This document shows, one piece after another, positions 1 through 6,415 of a DNA stretch of 7,343 bases. Source of the stretch: Campylobacteraceae bacterium (lineage in GTDB: Bacteria > Campylobacterota > Campylobacteria > Campylobacterales > Sulfurospirillaceae); contig JALUMJ010000166.1 in assembly GCA_027040375.1 (NCBI GenBank), positions 1 through 7,343 on the forward strand. The letters run 5' to 3'. How positions within the stretch are numbered: position 1 is the first letter of the stretch; the number at the start of each line of letters is the position of its first letter. The notes under the pieces are model-generated. The model was not told the DNA's origin. It saw only the letters and a program-made list of their open reading frames with translations, and did no database searches. The position numbers and the translations under genes were made by a program.

Positions 1-15
1 TTTACGGTCTCAAAT

Positions 16-49
16 ATAATCGCATCAAGTATATTATTGATGCGATTAT
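16..49. terminator. Perfect 13-bp inverted repeat, possible terminator
   Basis: The arms at 16-28 and 37-49 are perfectly complementary (core TAATCGCATCAA / TTGATGCGATTA) around an 8-base loop. It lies just downstream of the stop codon of the small minus-strand gene, where a terminator is expected. Neither side carries a good run of T: the minus strand continues ATTTGAG, the plus strand GCTTGTTC. A U-tract terminator is therefore only one reading, and a bidirectional or processing hairpin is equally possible. One plus-strand frame stays open from base 3 to a stop at 66-68 (ending ..DAIMLVLIF), so the hairpin could instead lie inside the last codons of a plus-strand gene entering from the left. 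The window is too short there to decide. Confidence 0.45.
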
Positions 50-56
50 GCTTGTT

Positions 57-296
57 CTAATCTTTTAATTTAGCTAGAGTATCTTTATTTATATCTATAT
101 GCTCTCTATTTTTTGTGATTTTTTTGTGATTATCTACTATTTTAGTTTTATTTTTCTCGATAAGATCTTTGTTGGTTGTAATCTCAGATCTATTCAACTC
201 TATTGATTCCGTTAGCAAGTTTAGTTTTTTTTCGTATTTATTTACTAAAAAATAAATAACATATACTAAAACCGCTACTAATATCCATTGGAACAT
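57..296 (-). CDS. Small membrane-anchored coiled-coil protein (IxxN heptads)
   Basis: I do not recognise a named family. The 79-residue product has one hydrophobic segment at about residues 4-18 (WILVAVLVYVIYFLV), followed by NKYEKK, which by the positive-inside rule would leave the C-terminal part in the cytoplasm. Residues 32-73 are six exact heptads of the form IxxNxxx: Ile at 32, 39, 46, 53, 60 and 67, Asn at 35, 42, 49, 56, 63 and 70. Leu 25/28 and Leu 74/77 flank them in the same register. This predicts a parallel coiled coil with Ile in position a and Asn in position d. The start is supported by AAGGAG 6 bases upstream (303-308 on the opposite strand) and a TATAAT about 45 bases upstream. 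Function is unknown; a membrane-tethered oligomerising or spacer protein is inference. Confidence 0.8.
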   Translation of the reverse strand: MFQWILVAVLVYVIYFLVNKYEKKLNLLTESIELNRSEITTNKDLIEKNKTKIVDNHKKITKNREHIDINKDTLAKLKD

Positions 297-341
297 GATA
301 TTCTCCTTAAATTTTCGCGTAATTTTACTGTAAAAAATAAA

Positions 342-347
342 ATTATA
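342..347 (-). promoter_or_regulatory. -10 box of promoter for the small coiled-coil gene
   Basis: On the minus strand the sequence reads TATAAT within an A/T-rich stretch, about 45 bases before the ATG at 296. No good -35 hexamer is found 16-18 bases upstream, only A/T runs, which is usual for the main sigma factor in Campylobacterota. The same 145-base gap must also hold the promoter of the divergent dehydrogenase gene, for which I see only weak candidates (GATTATAGCAT near 414-424). Confidence 0.5.
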
Positions 348-441
348 GCTTTTTTATTTTAATTAAAAATATAGTTTAACTATACATTAAGTGCAATTTG
401 ATATTCTTTCGAAGATTATAGCATAAGTATAGGAATAATAG

Positions 442-1263
442 ATGAAAATAGCGATAAGTGGAGCTAGTGGATTTATAGGCTCACATATAAAAAATATATT
501 TGATGATTTTGTGGTCATTGACAGAGATGATACAGCAGATGAAATCTTATTAAAACTACAAAGTGTTGATACTGTTATAAATCTAGCAGGTGAGCCGATT
601 ATGCAAAAATGGGATGAACCGTGTAAAGAGCTACTATATAGTAGTAGGATAGAGGGCACAAAAAAATTGGTAAATGCTATAAATAAGAGCAAGGTAAAAC
701 AATTTATCTCGACTTCAGCAGTTGGAATTTATCCAAATGATAAAGCATGCGATGAGAGTTGCAAGGAAATATCACAAGATTTTCTAGGAATGCTTTGCGA
801 AGAGTGGGAAAAAGAAGCAAATAAATGTATAAAGCCAACTGCTATTTTTAGGCTTGGAGTTGTTTTGGGCATGGATGGTGGAGCATTTGAAGCGATGCTA
901 CCTTCTTACAAGATGGGTTTGGGCGGAGTTATAGGTAGCGTTAAGATTATAACTAGTTGGATTGATATTGATGATTTGATTAACATGTATAGATTTGTTA
1001 TCCAAGAGCGTTTAGAGGGAATATTTAATGCAGTTTCTCCAAATCCAGTGAATAATCTAGTTTTTGCAAAAACATTAGGAAAAATACTGCATAGACCAAC
1101 ATTTTTGCCATTGCCTGCTATGATTATAAAAATGATTTATGGCGAAGGTGCTATCGTGCTAACTGGTTCAAAAGAGATATATCCAAATGCTTTGAAAAAA
1201 TATGGTTTTAAATTCAAGTATTCAGATATAAACTCTTCTTTTCGTCATTTATTGGGTGTTTAG
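442..1263 (+). CDS. TIGR01777/YfcH-type NAD(P)-binding epimerase-like protein
   Basis: 273 residues of an extended short-chain dehydrogenase fold, of the YfcH/SDR39U1 group. The N-terminal nucleotide-binding motif GASGFIGS is at residues 7-14, and NLAGEPI at 48-54 follows the fourth Rossmann strand. STSAVGIY (90-97) corresponds to the active-site serine strand. The usual catalytic YxxxK is replaced by CEEWEKEA (119-126), with Trp where Tyr is expected, as is typical for this group, so it may bind NAD(P) without ordinary dehydrogenase or epimerase chemistry. SWIDIDDL (172-179) is a group signature. The C-terminal part, from about 225 (LTGSKEIYPNALKKYGFKF), matches the DUF1731 tail. AGGA lies 7 bases before the ATG. 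The length is slightly short of the usual ~300. The substrate is unknown in the family. The gene stands alone, convergent with yaaA. Confidence 0.88.
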   Translation: MKIAISGASGFIGSHIKNIFDDFVVIDRDDTADEILLKLQSVDTVINLAGEPIMQKWDEPCKELLYSSRIEGTKKLVNAINKSKVKQFISTSAVGIYPNDKACDESCKEISQDFLGMLCEEWEKEANKCIKPTAIFRLGVVLGMDGGAFEAMLPSYKMGLGGVIGSVKIITSWIDIDDLINMYRFVIQERLEGIFNAVSPNPVNNLVFAKTLGKILHRPTFLPLPAMIIKMIYGEGAIVLTGSKEIYPNALKKYGFKFKYSDINSSFRHLLGV

Positions 1264-2003
1264 ATAATAATATTGTATATAAATTCTGTTTTTAAATCTT
1301 TTTCTTGTATCTCTTCTATCGCTAGATTTTTTATCTGCATATCTCTAAAATTTTCTATTGAAGTGATGTTGTTTATAGCTAATTGCCTTAAGACTACTCC
1401 TCTGTATGCTTTTGCCCAATGACTTACCACCTTGCCGTTTTTTATAAATTTTAATGTTATGTATGGATATGGGATTTTGTAAAATTTCTCATAAAAACTG
1501 GCTCTTAAGTCTATGATAAACTCATCTTTTAGTATGCTATCAAGTTCATCACTAAAATTTTTTTTATAAAACTCTTCGGTTTTAAAACCTTCTAGCGTTG
1601 CTCCTTGTTTTAATCTATATATAGGTAATTTATCTTTTGCCAAGATTGGTCCAAATAGATTTGAAAAAATTATGACACTGTTATCTATAAAATCTTTTTG
1701 TTTTTTAGTTAAATTTTCATAATCTAGGTAGCTATATGCGACACCTGTGTATCTTTGGATAGCTCTACATGTAGAGGCTGTTTTTATATCAATCTTTGCC
1801 AGTTCAAAGGATTTGTTTTCATCTTTTAACCCAAATATTTTATTTAAATTGTTTATATCTTTGGAGTTTAAAATATCTTGATATTTATCTATAACTTCCA
1901 TTCGTTTTTCATATAGGTCTTTACAACAAAAGGAATCTTCACTTAGCGCCAAATCCGAACTCAAGCTACTTTTTGTTTCACTAGGCGAAAAAAGAATCTT
2001 CAC
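1260..2003 (-). CDS. yaaA: YaaA-family (UPF0246/DUF328) peroxide stress protein
   Basis: 247 residues, close to the family's usual ~255. Recognisable family blocks are ILFSPSETK at the N-terminus (3-11), YTGVAYSYLDY (85-95), FSNLFGPILAKDKLPIYRLK (113-132), IDLRASFY (164-171) and KAYRGVVLR (198-206), which aligns with KKARGLMSR of E. coli YaaA. In E. coli, YaaA is induced by hydrogen peroxide through OxyR and limits intracellular free iron, protecting DNA from Fenton damage; its exact biochemistry is unsettled. Residues 25-27 (F-C-C) give a local cysteine pair. The start is GTG, placed directly after the TAA of the upstream ATPase gene (TAAGTG), with GGGAG 6 bases before it, so the two genes are probably co-transcribed and translationally coupled. 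The 3' end overlaps the convergent dehydrogenase gene by 4 bases, with no terminator between. Confidence 0.88.
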   Translation of the reverse strand: MKILFSPSETKSSLSSDLALSEDSFCCKDLYEKRMEVIDKYQDILNSKDINNLNKIFGLKDENKSFELAKIDIKTASTCRAIQRYTGVAYSYLDYENLTKKQKDFIDNSVIIFSNLFGPILAKDKLPIYRLKQGATLEGFKTEEFYKKNFSDELDSILKDEFIIDLRASFYEKFYKIPYPYITLKFIKNGKVVSHWAKAYRGVVLRQLAINNITSIENFRDMQIKNLAIEEIQEKDLKTEFIYNIII

Positions 2004-2010
2004 TTAGCGC
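1933..2010. repeat. 17-base direct repeat at the yaaA start
   Basis: GAATCTTCACTTAGCGC occurs at 1933-1949 and again at 1994-2010, 61 bases apart. On the coding strand both read GCGCTAAGTGAAGATTC and then continue similarly (YTTTT). The right copy carries the ATPase stop and the yaaA GTG start. The left copy is inside yaaA, in another frame, encoding L-A-L-S-E-D-S (residues 18-24). It may be a local duplication or chance. Confidence 0.7.
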
Positions 2011-4331
2011 TCCCATAAAACAGCAATATCTTCTACGCAGACATCACTTCTTCTAGGCTTAATCGCTATATTAGATATCTCATAGTTGTTTATGTTGAAC
2101 TGATCATCTGTTTTGTCAATCTCGTCTTGTAGGCTGTCTTGAAGATTGCTCATATCTTCTTTGACATTATCCATAAGAGCAATAGTATTTTTTACATCAT
2201 TTCTTTCTGTTAAAATACTTTTACCTTTTTTGATTGCAGATGCTCCTCTGCTGATTGTAGAGGCCGATAAGGCTTTTCTGCCAAATATTGCTCCAAGCAC
2301 CGTCATGCCTATTCCTATAAAAGTATCGGTTGCTTTTGTGGTGACATCAGACTTCTCTTTTTCAAGTTTAAATTCTAATCTTTGCAGCTTATCTTGCAAT
2401 CTGTCGTATTTGGTCTGAAAACTAGATTTTATTTTTTCAACTTTTTCATCTTCTTTTTCTTTTAAAATATCTTGAATTTCAAGCATAAAGTCTTGTTTAC
2501 TTTGCCCATTTTTTGATTCTATTTTTAAAGCTTTGCAGCTATAAAGCTCAAGCCTTTTGGTATTGTATATAAAATTAGAAAGTTCTTTCTTCCAAGTATT
2601 TAAATTCTTTTCTCCTGAAATAATGTCAGGAAGTGATGCGTATTTTGCACTACTGTTTGCTTTGGAAGTAAATTGTGGTTCTTCGTCTTCAACACTATCC
2701 TTCCAGTTTATTGACTTTACATCATCTCTTAACTCAAGCTTTAAAAATATATCTTCAACAGAGTCTATATCTCTTTTTAGGTTATAAAATCTTAATTCTA
2801 CATGTCCATACATGTAAGGATAAAAAGGCTCATCCGAATTTATGTTGGTATCAATAAAGTATTCTTTGATATCCTCAGATAAAATAGGTTTTGTATTAAC
2901 TCTACTCGTTTTTTTAGGGGCAATCAAATTTTCTTTTTGGGCTAAATTTTCTTTTCGGTCTTTCATCAGTGCTCTTATATCGTTTTTTGTCATAGGACCT
3001 TTTAGATACGAGAGAACCCACCTGGTATAAAATTCATCTGTTTTTTCTACATGTACATTTTTTAAGAAAAAATTTCTCTCTTTTAGCGTTGCAATCTTTT
3101 TGGAAATTTCAGCTTTGCTTAAATCAGATTTTGCCGCAACACCGTCAAGTACTTTATTTATATCTTGTTTTGTTTGAAGTTTGCCTATAAACCAAGTACC
3201 TATATTTGATAAGCCTTTATAATCTATATCAACAGGATTTTGCGTACTTAGAACTATGCCTGTCCCAAAAGCTCTAGCCTGTTTAAGCAAAAGCAACATA
3301 GGCTCTTTTGAAGGTGGATTTTTTGTCGGAGGAAAAAACCCGAATATTTCATCCATATATATTAATGATTTCAAAATTGAACTTCCTCTTTGTGCCCTCA
3401 TCCAGTTTATATATGCGTTCAATAAGATAGTTACAAAAAACATTCTTTCATTGTCATTTAGATGAGCGATAGAAAAGATTGAGATTTTTGCCTTTCCTTT
3501 TTCATCATAGAGCATATTTTGTATGTCAAGAGCTTCTCCCCTGATCCATGTTGAAAATGTAACCGAAGATATAACATTATTTAACAGCATGGCAAGTTTC
3601 ATTCTTTCATTTTGTGGATAAAAAGATTTTAGAGTTAAAACCCCAATTTTTTTAAATGGTGGAGTTGCGATGTATCCTATCAAATCTTCAAGACTCAAAG
3701 ACTTACCTTTTGACCAGTAAAAATTAAAAATATTAGAAAGAAGTAAATGCTCTTTTGAGCTTATAGGATTCGTGTCAATTCCAACTAAAGACAATAAAGA
3801 TGTAACAGTTGAATTGATTAAAGAAGAAAACAAGTCAGAGTCATCTAAAATTTCAGTATTTGGAGCATTGAAATTACCTAAGATATTTACACCGACTCCT
3901 GCTGAACTGCCAGGAGTATATATAGTTTTTTTAACATCAGAGAGTTTTTTAACTCTAGCTAAGTCCTGCCCAAAAGATTCTATACCGTCTTTCCATTTTT
4001 GAGCTGTTATTTTAGCAAACTCTTCGGTACTCAAATTTTTATTTTGTGCCGCAATAGGATCGATATATGGTGTAAAATCAGAAGGATTCATATTTGGAAA
4101 ATCTAAACAAAGATTTCCCATATCACCTTTGGGATCTATTATGATAGAGGGGATATTATCAATCGCAGCTTCTTCAATAATCCCAATACCCAAACCAGTT
4201 TTACCAGACCCAGTCATACCGATAATAGCAGCGTGAGTAGTTAAGTGTTTTGACTTGTAAAGCTCGAGTGTGTCATCGCTACTATCCTTGCCTAGATAAA
4301 ATAGTCCCATCTTTTCAAATAATGTATCCAT
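2004..4331 (-). CDS. HerA-like/DUF87 P-loop ATPase with C-terminal membrane-like segment
   Basis: 775 residues from the chosen ATG. The N-terminal half is a FtsK/HerA-type hexameric motor ATPase. Walker A GMTGSGKT is at 38-45, the family motif IIIDPKGD at 63-70, Walker B LIYMDEIFGFFPP at 323-335, a candidate arginine finger in KQARAFG (350-356) and a sensor-like STQNP at 362-366. After about residue 450 there is a family-specific region, a charged coiled coil at about 620-665, a glycine/alanine-rich hydrophobic stretch at about 667-690 (TFIGIGMTVLGAIFG), a second helical region and the tail KPRRSDVCVEDIAVLW. DNA translocation or pumping is the known role of HerA, but no NurA nuclease or other HerA partner is encoded next to it, so the substrate is unknown. 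A longer start at 4364 (11 more residues) is rejected: that ATG lies within the -10 box, and AAGGGA precedes the 4331 start. It is likely in one operon with yaaA. Confidence 0.85.
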   Translation of the reverse strand: MDTLFEKMGLFYLGKDSSDDTLELYKSKHLTTHAAIIGMTGSGKTGLGIGIIEEAAIDNIPSIIIDPKGDMGNLCLDFPNMNPSDFTPYIDPIAAQNKNLSTEEFAKITAQKWKDGIESFGQDLARVKKLSDVKKTIYTPGSSAGVGVNILGNFNAPNTEILDDSDLFSSLINSTVTSLLSLVGIDTNPISSKEHLLLSNIFNFYWSKGKSLSLEDLIGYIATPPFKKIGVLTLKSFYPQNERMKLAMLLNNVISSVTFSTWIRGEALDIQNMLYDEKGKAKISIFSIAHLNDNERMFFVTILLNAYINWMRAQRGSSILKSLIYMDEIFGFFPPTKNPPSKEPMLLLLKQARAFGTGIVLSTQNPVDIDYKGLSNIGTWFIGKLQTKQDINKVLDGVAAKSDLSKAEISKKIATLKERNFFLKNVHVEKTDEFYTRWVLSYLKGPMTKNDIRALMKDRKENLAQKENLIAPKKTSRVNTKPILSEDIKEYFIDTNINSDEPFYPYMYGHVELRFYNLKRDIDSVEDIFLKLELRDDVKSINWKDSVEDEEPQFTSKANSSAKYASLPDIISGEKNLNTWKKELSNFIYNTKRLELYSCKALKIESKNGQSKQDFMLEIQDILKEKEDEKVEKIKSSFQTKYDRLQDKLQRLEFKLEKEKSDVTTKATDTFIGIGMTVLGAIFGRKALSASTISRGASAIKKGKSILTERNDVKNTIALMDNVKEDMSNLQDSLQDEIDKTDDQFNINNYEISNIAIKPRRSDVCVEDIAVLWER
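2010..2014 (-). promoter_or_regulatory. Ribosome binding site fixing the GTG start of yaaA
   Basis: GGGAG on the minus strand, 6 bases before GTG, lies inside the last codons of the ATPase gene (..LWER). No ATG is available close by, and the conserved family N-terminus KILFSPSETK begins directly after this GTG, so the start is well supported. Confidence 0.7.
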
Positions 4332-4337
4332 AAATAT

Positions 4338-4343
4338 TCCCTT
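4338..4343 (-). promoter_or_regulatory. Ribosome binding site deciding the ATPase start
   Basis: AAGGGA on the minus strand, 6 bases before the ATG at 4331, supports a protein starting MDTLFEKMG. The in-frame ATG 33 bases further upstream has no Shine-Dalgarno sequence and lies in the promoter. Confidence 0.75.
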
Positions 4344-4362
4344 AAAAACAAAAATTTGTGTC

Positions 4363-4368
4363 ATTATA
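4363..4368 (-). promoter_or_regulatory. -10 box of the ATPase-yaaA promoter
   Basis: TATAAT on the minus strand, 31 bases before the ATG at 4331. It is immediately followed by G, so it creates a spurious in-frame ATG. The -35 position (about 4386-4391) reads CTTCAA, far from TTGACA. The promoter overlaps the opposite-facing tRNA operon promoter. Confidence 0.65.
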
Positions 4369-4379
4369 GCGAAAAAGTA

Positions 4380-4408
4380 TTGACATTGAAGTATATTTGA
4401 GCTATAAT
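4380..4408 (+). promoter_or_regulatory. Consensus sigma-70 promoter of the tRNA-tuf operon
   Basis: TTGACA at 4380-4385, a 17-base spacer and TATAAT at 4403-4408: a perfect match to the vegetative consensus. Initiation would fall near 4415, leaving a 5' leader of about 13 bases before the first tRNA at 4428. It is by far the strongest promoter in the window, as expected for stable RNA and EF-Tu. Confidence 0.88.
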
Positions 4409-4427
4409 TTCACCTCACAAATTAGGT

Positions 4428-4503
4428 GCTGGCGTAGCTCAGTTGGTAGAGCAGCTGTCTTGTAAACAGCAGGTCGGCGGTTCAAGTCCGTTTGCCAGCT
4501 CCA
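4428..4503 (+). tRNA. tRNA-Thr (UGU)
   Basis: A 76-base cloverleaf with a 7-bp acceptor (GCTGGCG / TGCCAGC, last pair G-U), anticodon stem GCTGT/ACAGC and loop CTTGTAA, giving anticodon TGT at 4461-4463, which reads ACA. T-loop GGTTCAAGTCC is present, the discriminator is T and CCA is encoded. It is the first gene of the operon, corresponding to E. coli thrU. Confidence 0.97.
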
Positions 4504-4558
4504 TTTATTTGTGAAAATGTAACAGTGCTTGACCAGATAACAATGTTAAGATATAAAT

Positions 4559-4644
<86 letters not shown>

Positions 4645-4660
4645 TTATTTATTAACATAT

Positions 4661-4737
4661 GCGGGAGTAGCTCAGTTGGCTAGAGCATTAGCCTTCCAAG
4701 CTGGGGGTCGCGGGTTCGAATCCCGTCTCCCGCTCCA
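4661..4737 (+). tRNA. tRNA-Gly (UCC)
   Basis: 77 bases. Acceptor GCGGGAG pairs with CTCCCGC. The anticodon loop CTTCCAA gives anticodon TCC at 4695-4697, reading GGA/GGG. The anticodon stem TTAGC/GCTGG has two G-U pairs at its outer end. T-arm GGGTTCGAATCCC, discriminator T, encoded CCA. It corresponds in position to E. coli glyT. Confidence 0.96.
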
Positions 4738-4854
4738 GATTTTATTTACTGGGAGCTGTTGAATTTTTTCTGCTTTAGTAAGATATTACAGTTAAAGTTC
4801 ACTGCTTAAATCCACATAAAATCAATTGTTATTAATTCGTTATCATTGTTTGGC

Positions 4855-4860
4855 TAAAAT
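4855..4860 (+). promoter_or_regulatory. Candidate internal -10 box before tRNA-Thr(GGU)-tuf
   Basis: TAAAAT in the 145-base gap between tRNA-Gly and the second tRNA-Thr. Its position would put initiation near 4867, 16 bases before the tRNA. The -35 region (4832-4837, TTAATT) is weak. This unusually long intra-operon gap shows no ORF or clear terminator. A second promoter boosting tuf is plausible but not proven. Confidence 0.4.
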
Positions 4861-4882
4861 AAGTAGTTGATGAGCACATTGG

Positions 4883-4957
<75 letters not shown>

Positions 4958-5003
4958 TAAAATTAAATTAAATAAAAATAAAATTATCCACACGGAGGAA
5001 GAA

Positions 5004-6203
5004 ATGGCAAAGGAAAAGTATTCAAGAACAAAGCCACATGTAAATGTAGGTACAATTGGTCATGTCGATCATGGTAAAACAACTCTAACAGCTGCAATAT
5101 CAGCAGTACTAGCAAGTAAAGGTCTAGCAGATTTTAAAGATTTTGCTGGTATCGATAATGCACCAGAAGAGAGAGAAAGAGGTATTACGATTGCCACATC
5201 TCATATAGAGTATGAAACAGAAAATCGTCATTACGCTCATGTTGACTGTCCAGGTCACGCGGATTATGTTAAAAATATGATTACAGGTGCAGCACAGATG
5301 GATGGTGCTATTTTAGTTGTTAGTGCAGCAGATGGTCCTATGCCACAAACTAGAGAGCATATTTTATTGTCTCGTCAAGTTGGTGTTCCTTATATAGTAG
5401 TATTCATGAATAAATCTGATATGGTTGATGATGAAGAATTACTAGAATTAGTAGAGATGGAAATTAGAGAATTACTTGAAGAGTATGATTTTCCAGGTGA
5501 TGATACTCCAATCGTCGCTGGATCAGCTTTAAAAGCATTAGAAGAAGCTAAAGATGGTACTGTTGGAGAATGGGGCGAAAAAATAATGGAATTGATGGCT
5601 CAAGTAGATGCTTATATCCCAACTCCAGTAAGAGAAACTGATAAAGACTATTTGATGCCTGTTGAAGATGTATTTTCAATTTCAGGTAGAGGAACTGTTG
5701 TAACTGGTAGAATCGAAAAAGGTACAGTTAAAGTTGGTGAAGAAATTGAAATTGTAGGTATAAAAGATACTCAAAAAACAATCGTAACTGGTGTTGAAAT
5801 GTTCCATAAAGAGATGGAACAAGGAGAAGCTGGTGACAACTGTGGTATTCTTCTAAGAGGAACTAAGAAAGAAGATGTTGAAAGAGGTATGGTACTTTGT
5901 AAGCCAGGCTCTATAACTCCTCATACAACTTTTGAAGCAGAAGTTTATATCTTAAGTAAAGAAGAAGGTGGAAGACATACTCCTTTCTTTAATAACTATA
6001 GACCACAATTTTATGTAAGAACAACAGATGTTACAGGTTCAATCACATTACCAGAGGGTACTGAGATGGTTATGCCAGGTGACAATGTTAAGATAAATGT
6101 AGAGCTAATAACACCAATCGCGATGGACGAAGGTACTAGATTTGCTATCCGTGAAGGTGGTAGAACTGTTGGTGCTGGTGTTGTTTCTAAAATAAACAAA
6201 TAA
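5004..6203 (+). CDS. tuf: Translation elongation factor Tu (EF-Tu)
   Basis: 399-residue GTPase that brings aminoacyl-tRNA to the ribosomal A site in the cytoplasm. All G motifs are present: GHVDHGKT at 19-26 (P-loop), RGITI at 59-63 (switch I threonine), DCPGH at 81-85 with catalytic His85, NKSD at 136-139 and SALK at 174-177. Domains 2 and 3 are complete, with [13 protein letters not shown] near 230 and the canonical end [19 protein letters not shown] followed by [16 protein letters not shown] lies 5 bases before the ATG. It is transcribed with the four upstream tRNAs; being placed with its own tRNA substrates is the classical thrU-tufB arrangement. The length and sequence are normal for the family. 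Confidence 0.99.
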   Translation: MAKEKYSRTKPHVNVGTIGHVDHGKTTLTAAISAVLASKGLADFKDFAGIDNAPEERERGITIATSHIEYETENRHYAHVDCPGHADYVKNMITGAAQMDGAILVVSAADGPMPQTREHILLSRQVGVPYIVVFMNKSDMVDDEELLELVEMEIRELLEEYDFPGDDTPIVAGSALKALEEAKDGTVGEWGEKIMELMAQVDAYIPTPVRETDKDYLMPVEDVFSISGRGTVVTGRIEKGTVKVGEEIEIVGIKDTQKTIVTGVEMFHKEMEQGEAGDNCGILLRGTKKEDVERGMVLCKPGSITPHTTFEAEVYILSKEEGGRHTPFFNNYRPQFYVRTTDVTGSITLPEGTEMVMPGDNVKINVELITPIAMDEGTRFAIREGGRTVGAGVVSKINK

Positions 6204-6211
6204 TTATATAA

Positions 6212-6241
6212 TATAGACGAGAATTAATCTTCTCGTCTATA
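6212..6241 (+). other. 12-bp perfect hairpin between tuf and rpmG
   Basis: TATAGACGAGAA (6212-6223) pairs perfectly with TTCTCGTCTATA (6230-6241) around the loop TTAATC. It is followed by A residues, not T, so it is not a standard intrinsic terminator on the plus strand, and rpmG and later genes follow in the same direction. The stem ends 3 bases before the rpmG Shine-Dalgarno AAAGG (6245-6249). Likely roles are partial attenuation, an RNA-processing or 3'-stabilising hairpin for the abundant tuf message, or tuning of rpmG translation. Confidence 0.65.
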
Positions 6242-6256
6242 AAAAAAGGTATAAAA

Positions 6257-6415
6257 ATGACAGTTAAAATTGGATTGAAATGTAGTGAATGTGGAGACAT
6301 AAACTACACAACAACTAAAAACAATAAAACTATTACTGAAAAGCTTGAATTGAAAAAATATAGTCCAAGACTTAAAAAACATACAATTCACAAAGAAGTA
6401 AAATTAAAAAGTTAA
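6257..6415 (+). CDS. rpmG: 50S ribosomal protein L33
   Basis: 52-residue basic protein of the large ribosomal subunit, beginning [20 protein letters not shown] and ending [14 protein letters not shown], clearly L33. The N-terminal CxxC (Cys9, Cys12) is present. The C-terminal pair that completes the zinc site in C+ forms is gone: [10 protein letters not shown] has Ser36 and Leu39. It is therefore a half-degraded zinc ribbon. AAAGG lies 7 bases before the ATG. Position between tuf and tRNA-Trp/secE is the usual one in this lineage. Confidence 0.96.
   Translation: MTVKIGLKCSECGDINYTTTKNNKTITEKLELKKYSPRLKKHTIHKEVKLKS

Noticed and set aside
387..692. Minus-strand open frame opposite the dehydrogenase-like gene
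   Set aside because: No family match, no ribosome binding site, low-complexity Ser/Ile/Phe composition; a shadow of the clearly coding plus strand.
2146..4002. Several plus-strand open frames opposite the ATPase gene
   Set aside because: Compositionally odd and without ribosome binding sites or recognisable domains, while the opposite strand holds an intact motor ATPase.
4529..4557. TTGACC-N17-TATAAA promoter just before tRNA-Tyr
   Set aside because: The spacing is ideal, but the -10 ends one base before the tRNA, so initiation would fall inside the mature tRNA. Probably fortuitous.
4732..4769. Terminator after tRNA-Gly (GCTCCAG / CTGGGAGC plus T6)
   Set aside because: The stem has a bulge, uses the 3' end of the tRNA itself, and the T-run starts seven bases after the stem. 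It competes with the tRNA fold and would cut off tuf.
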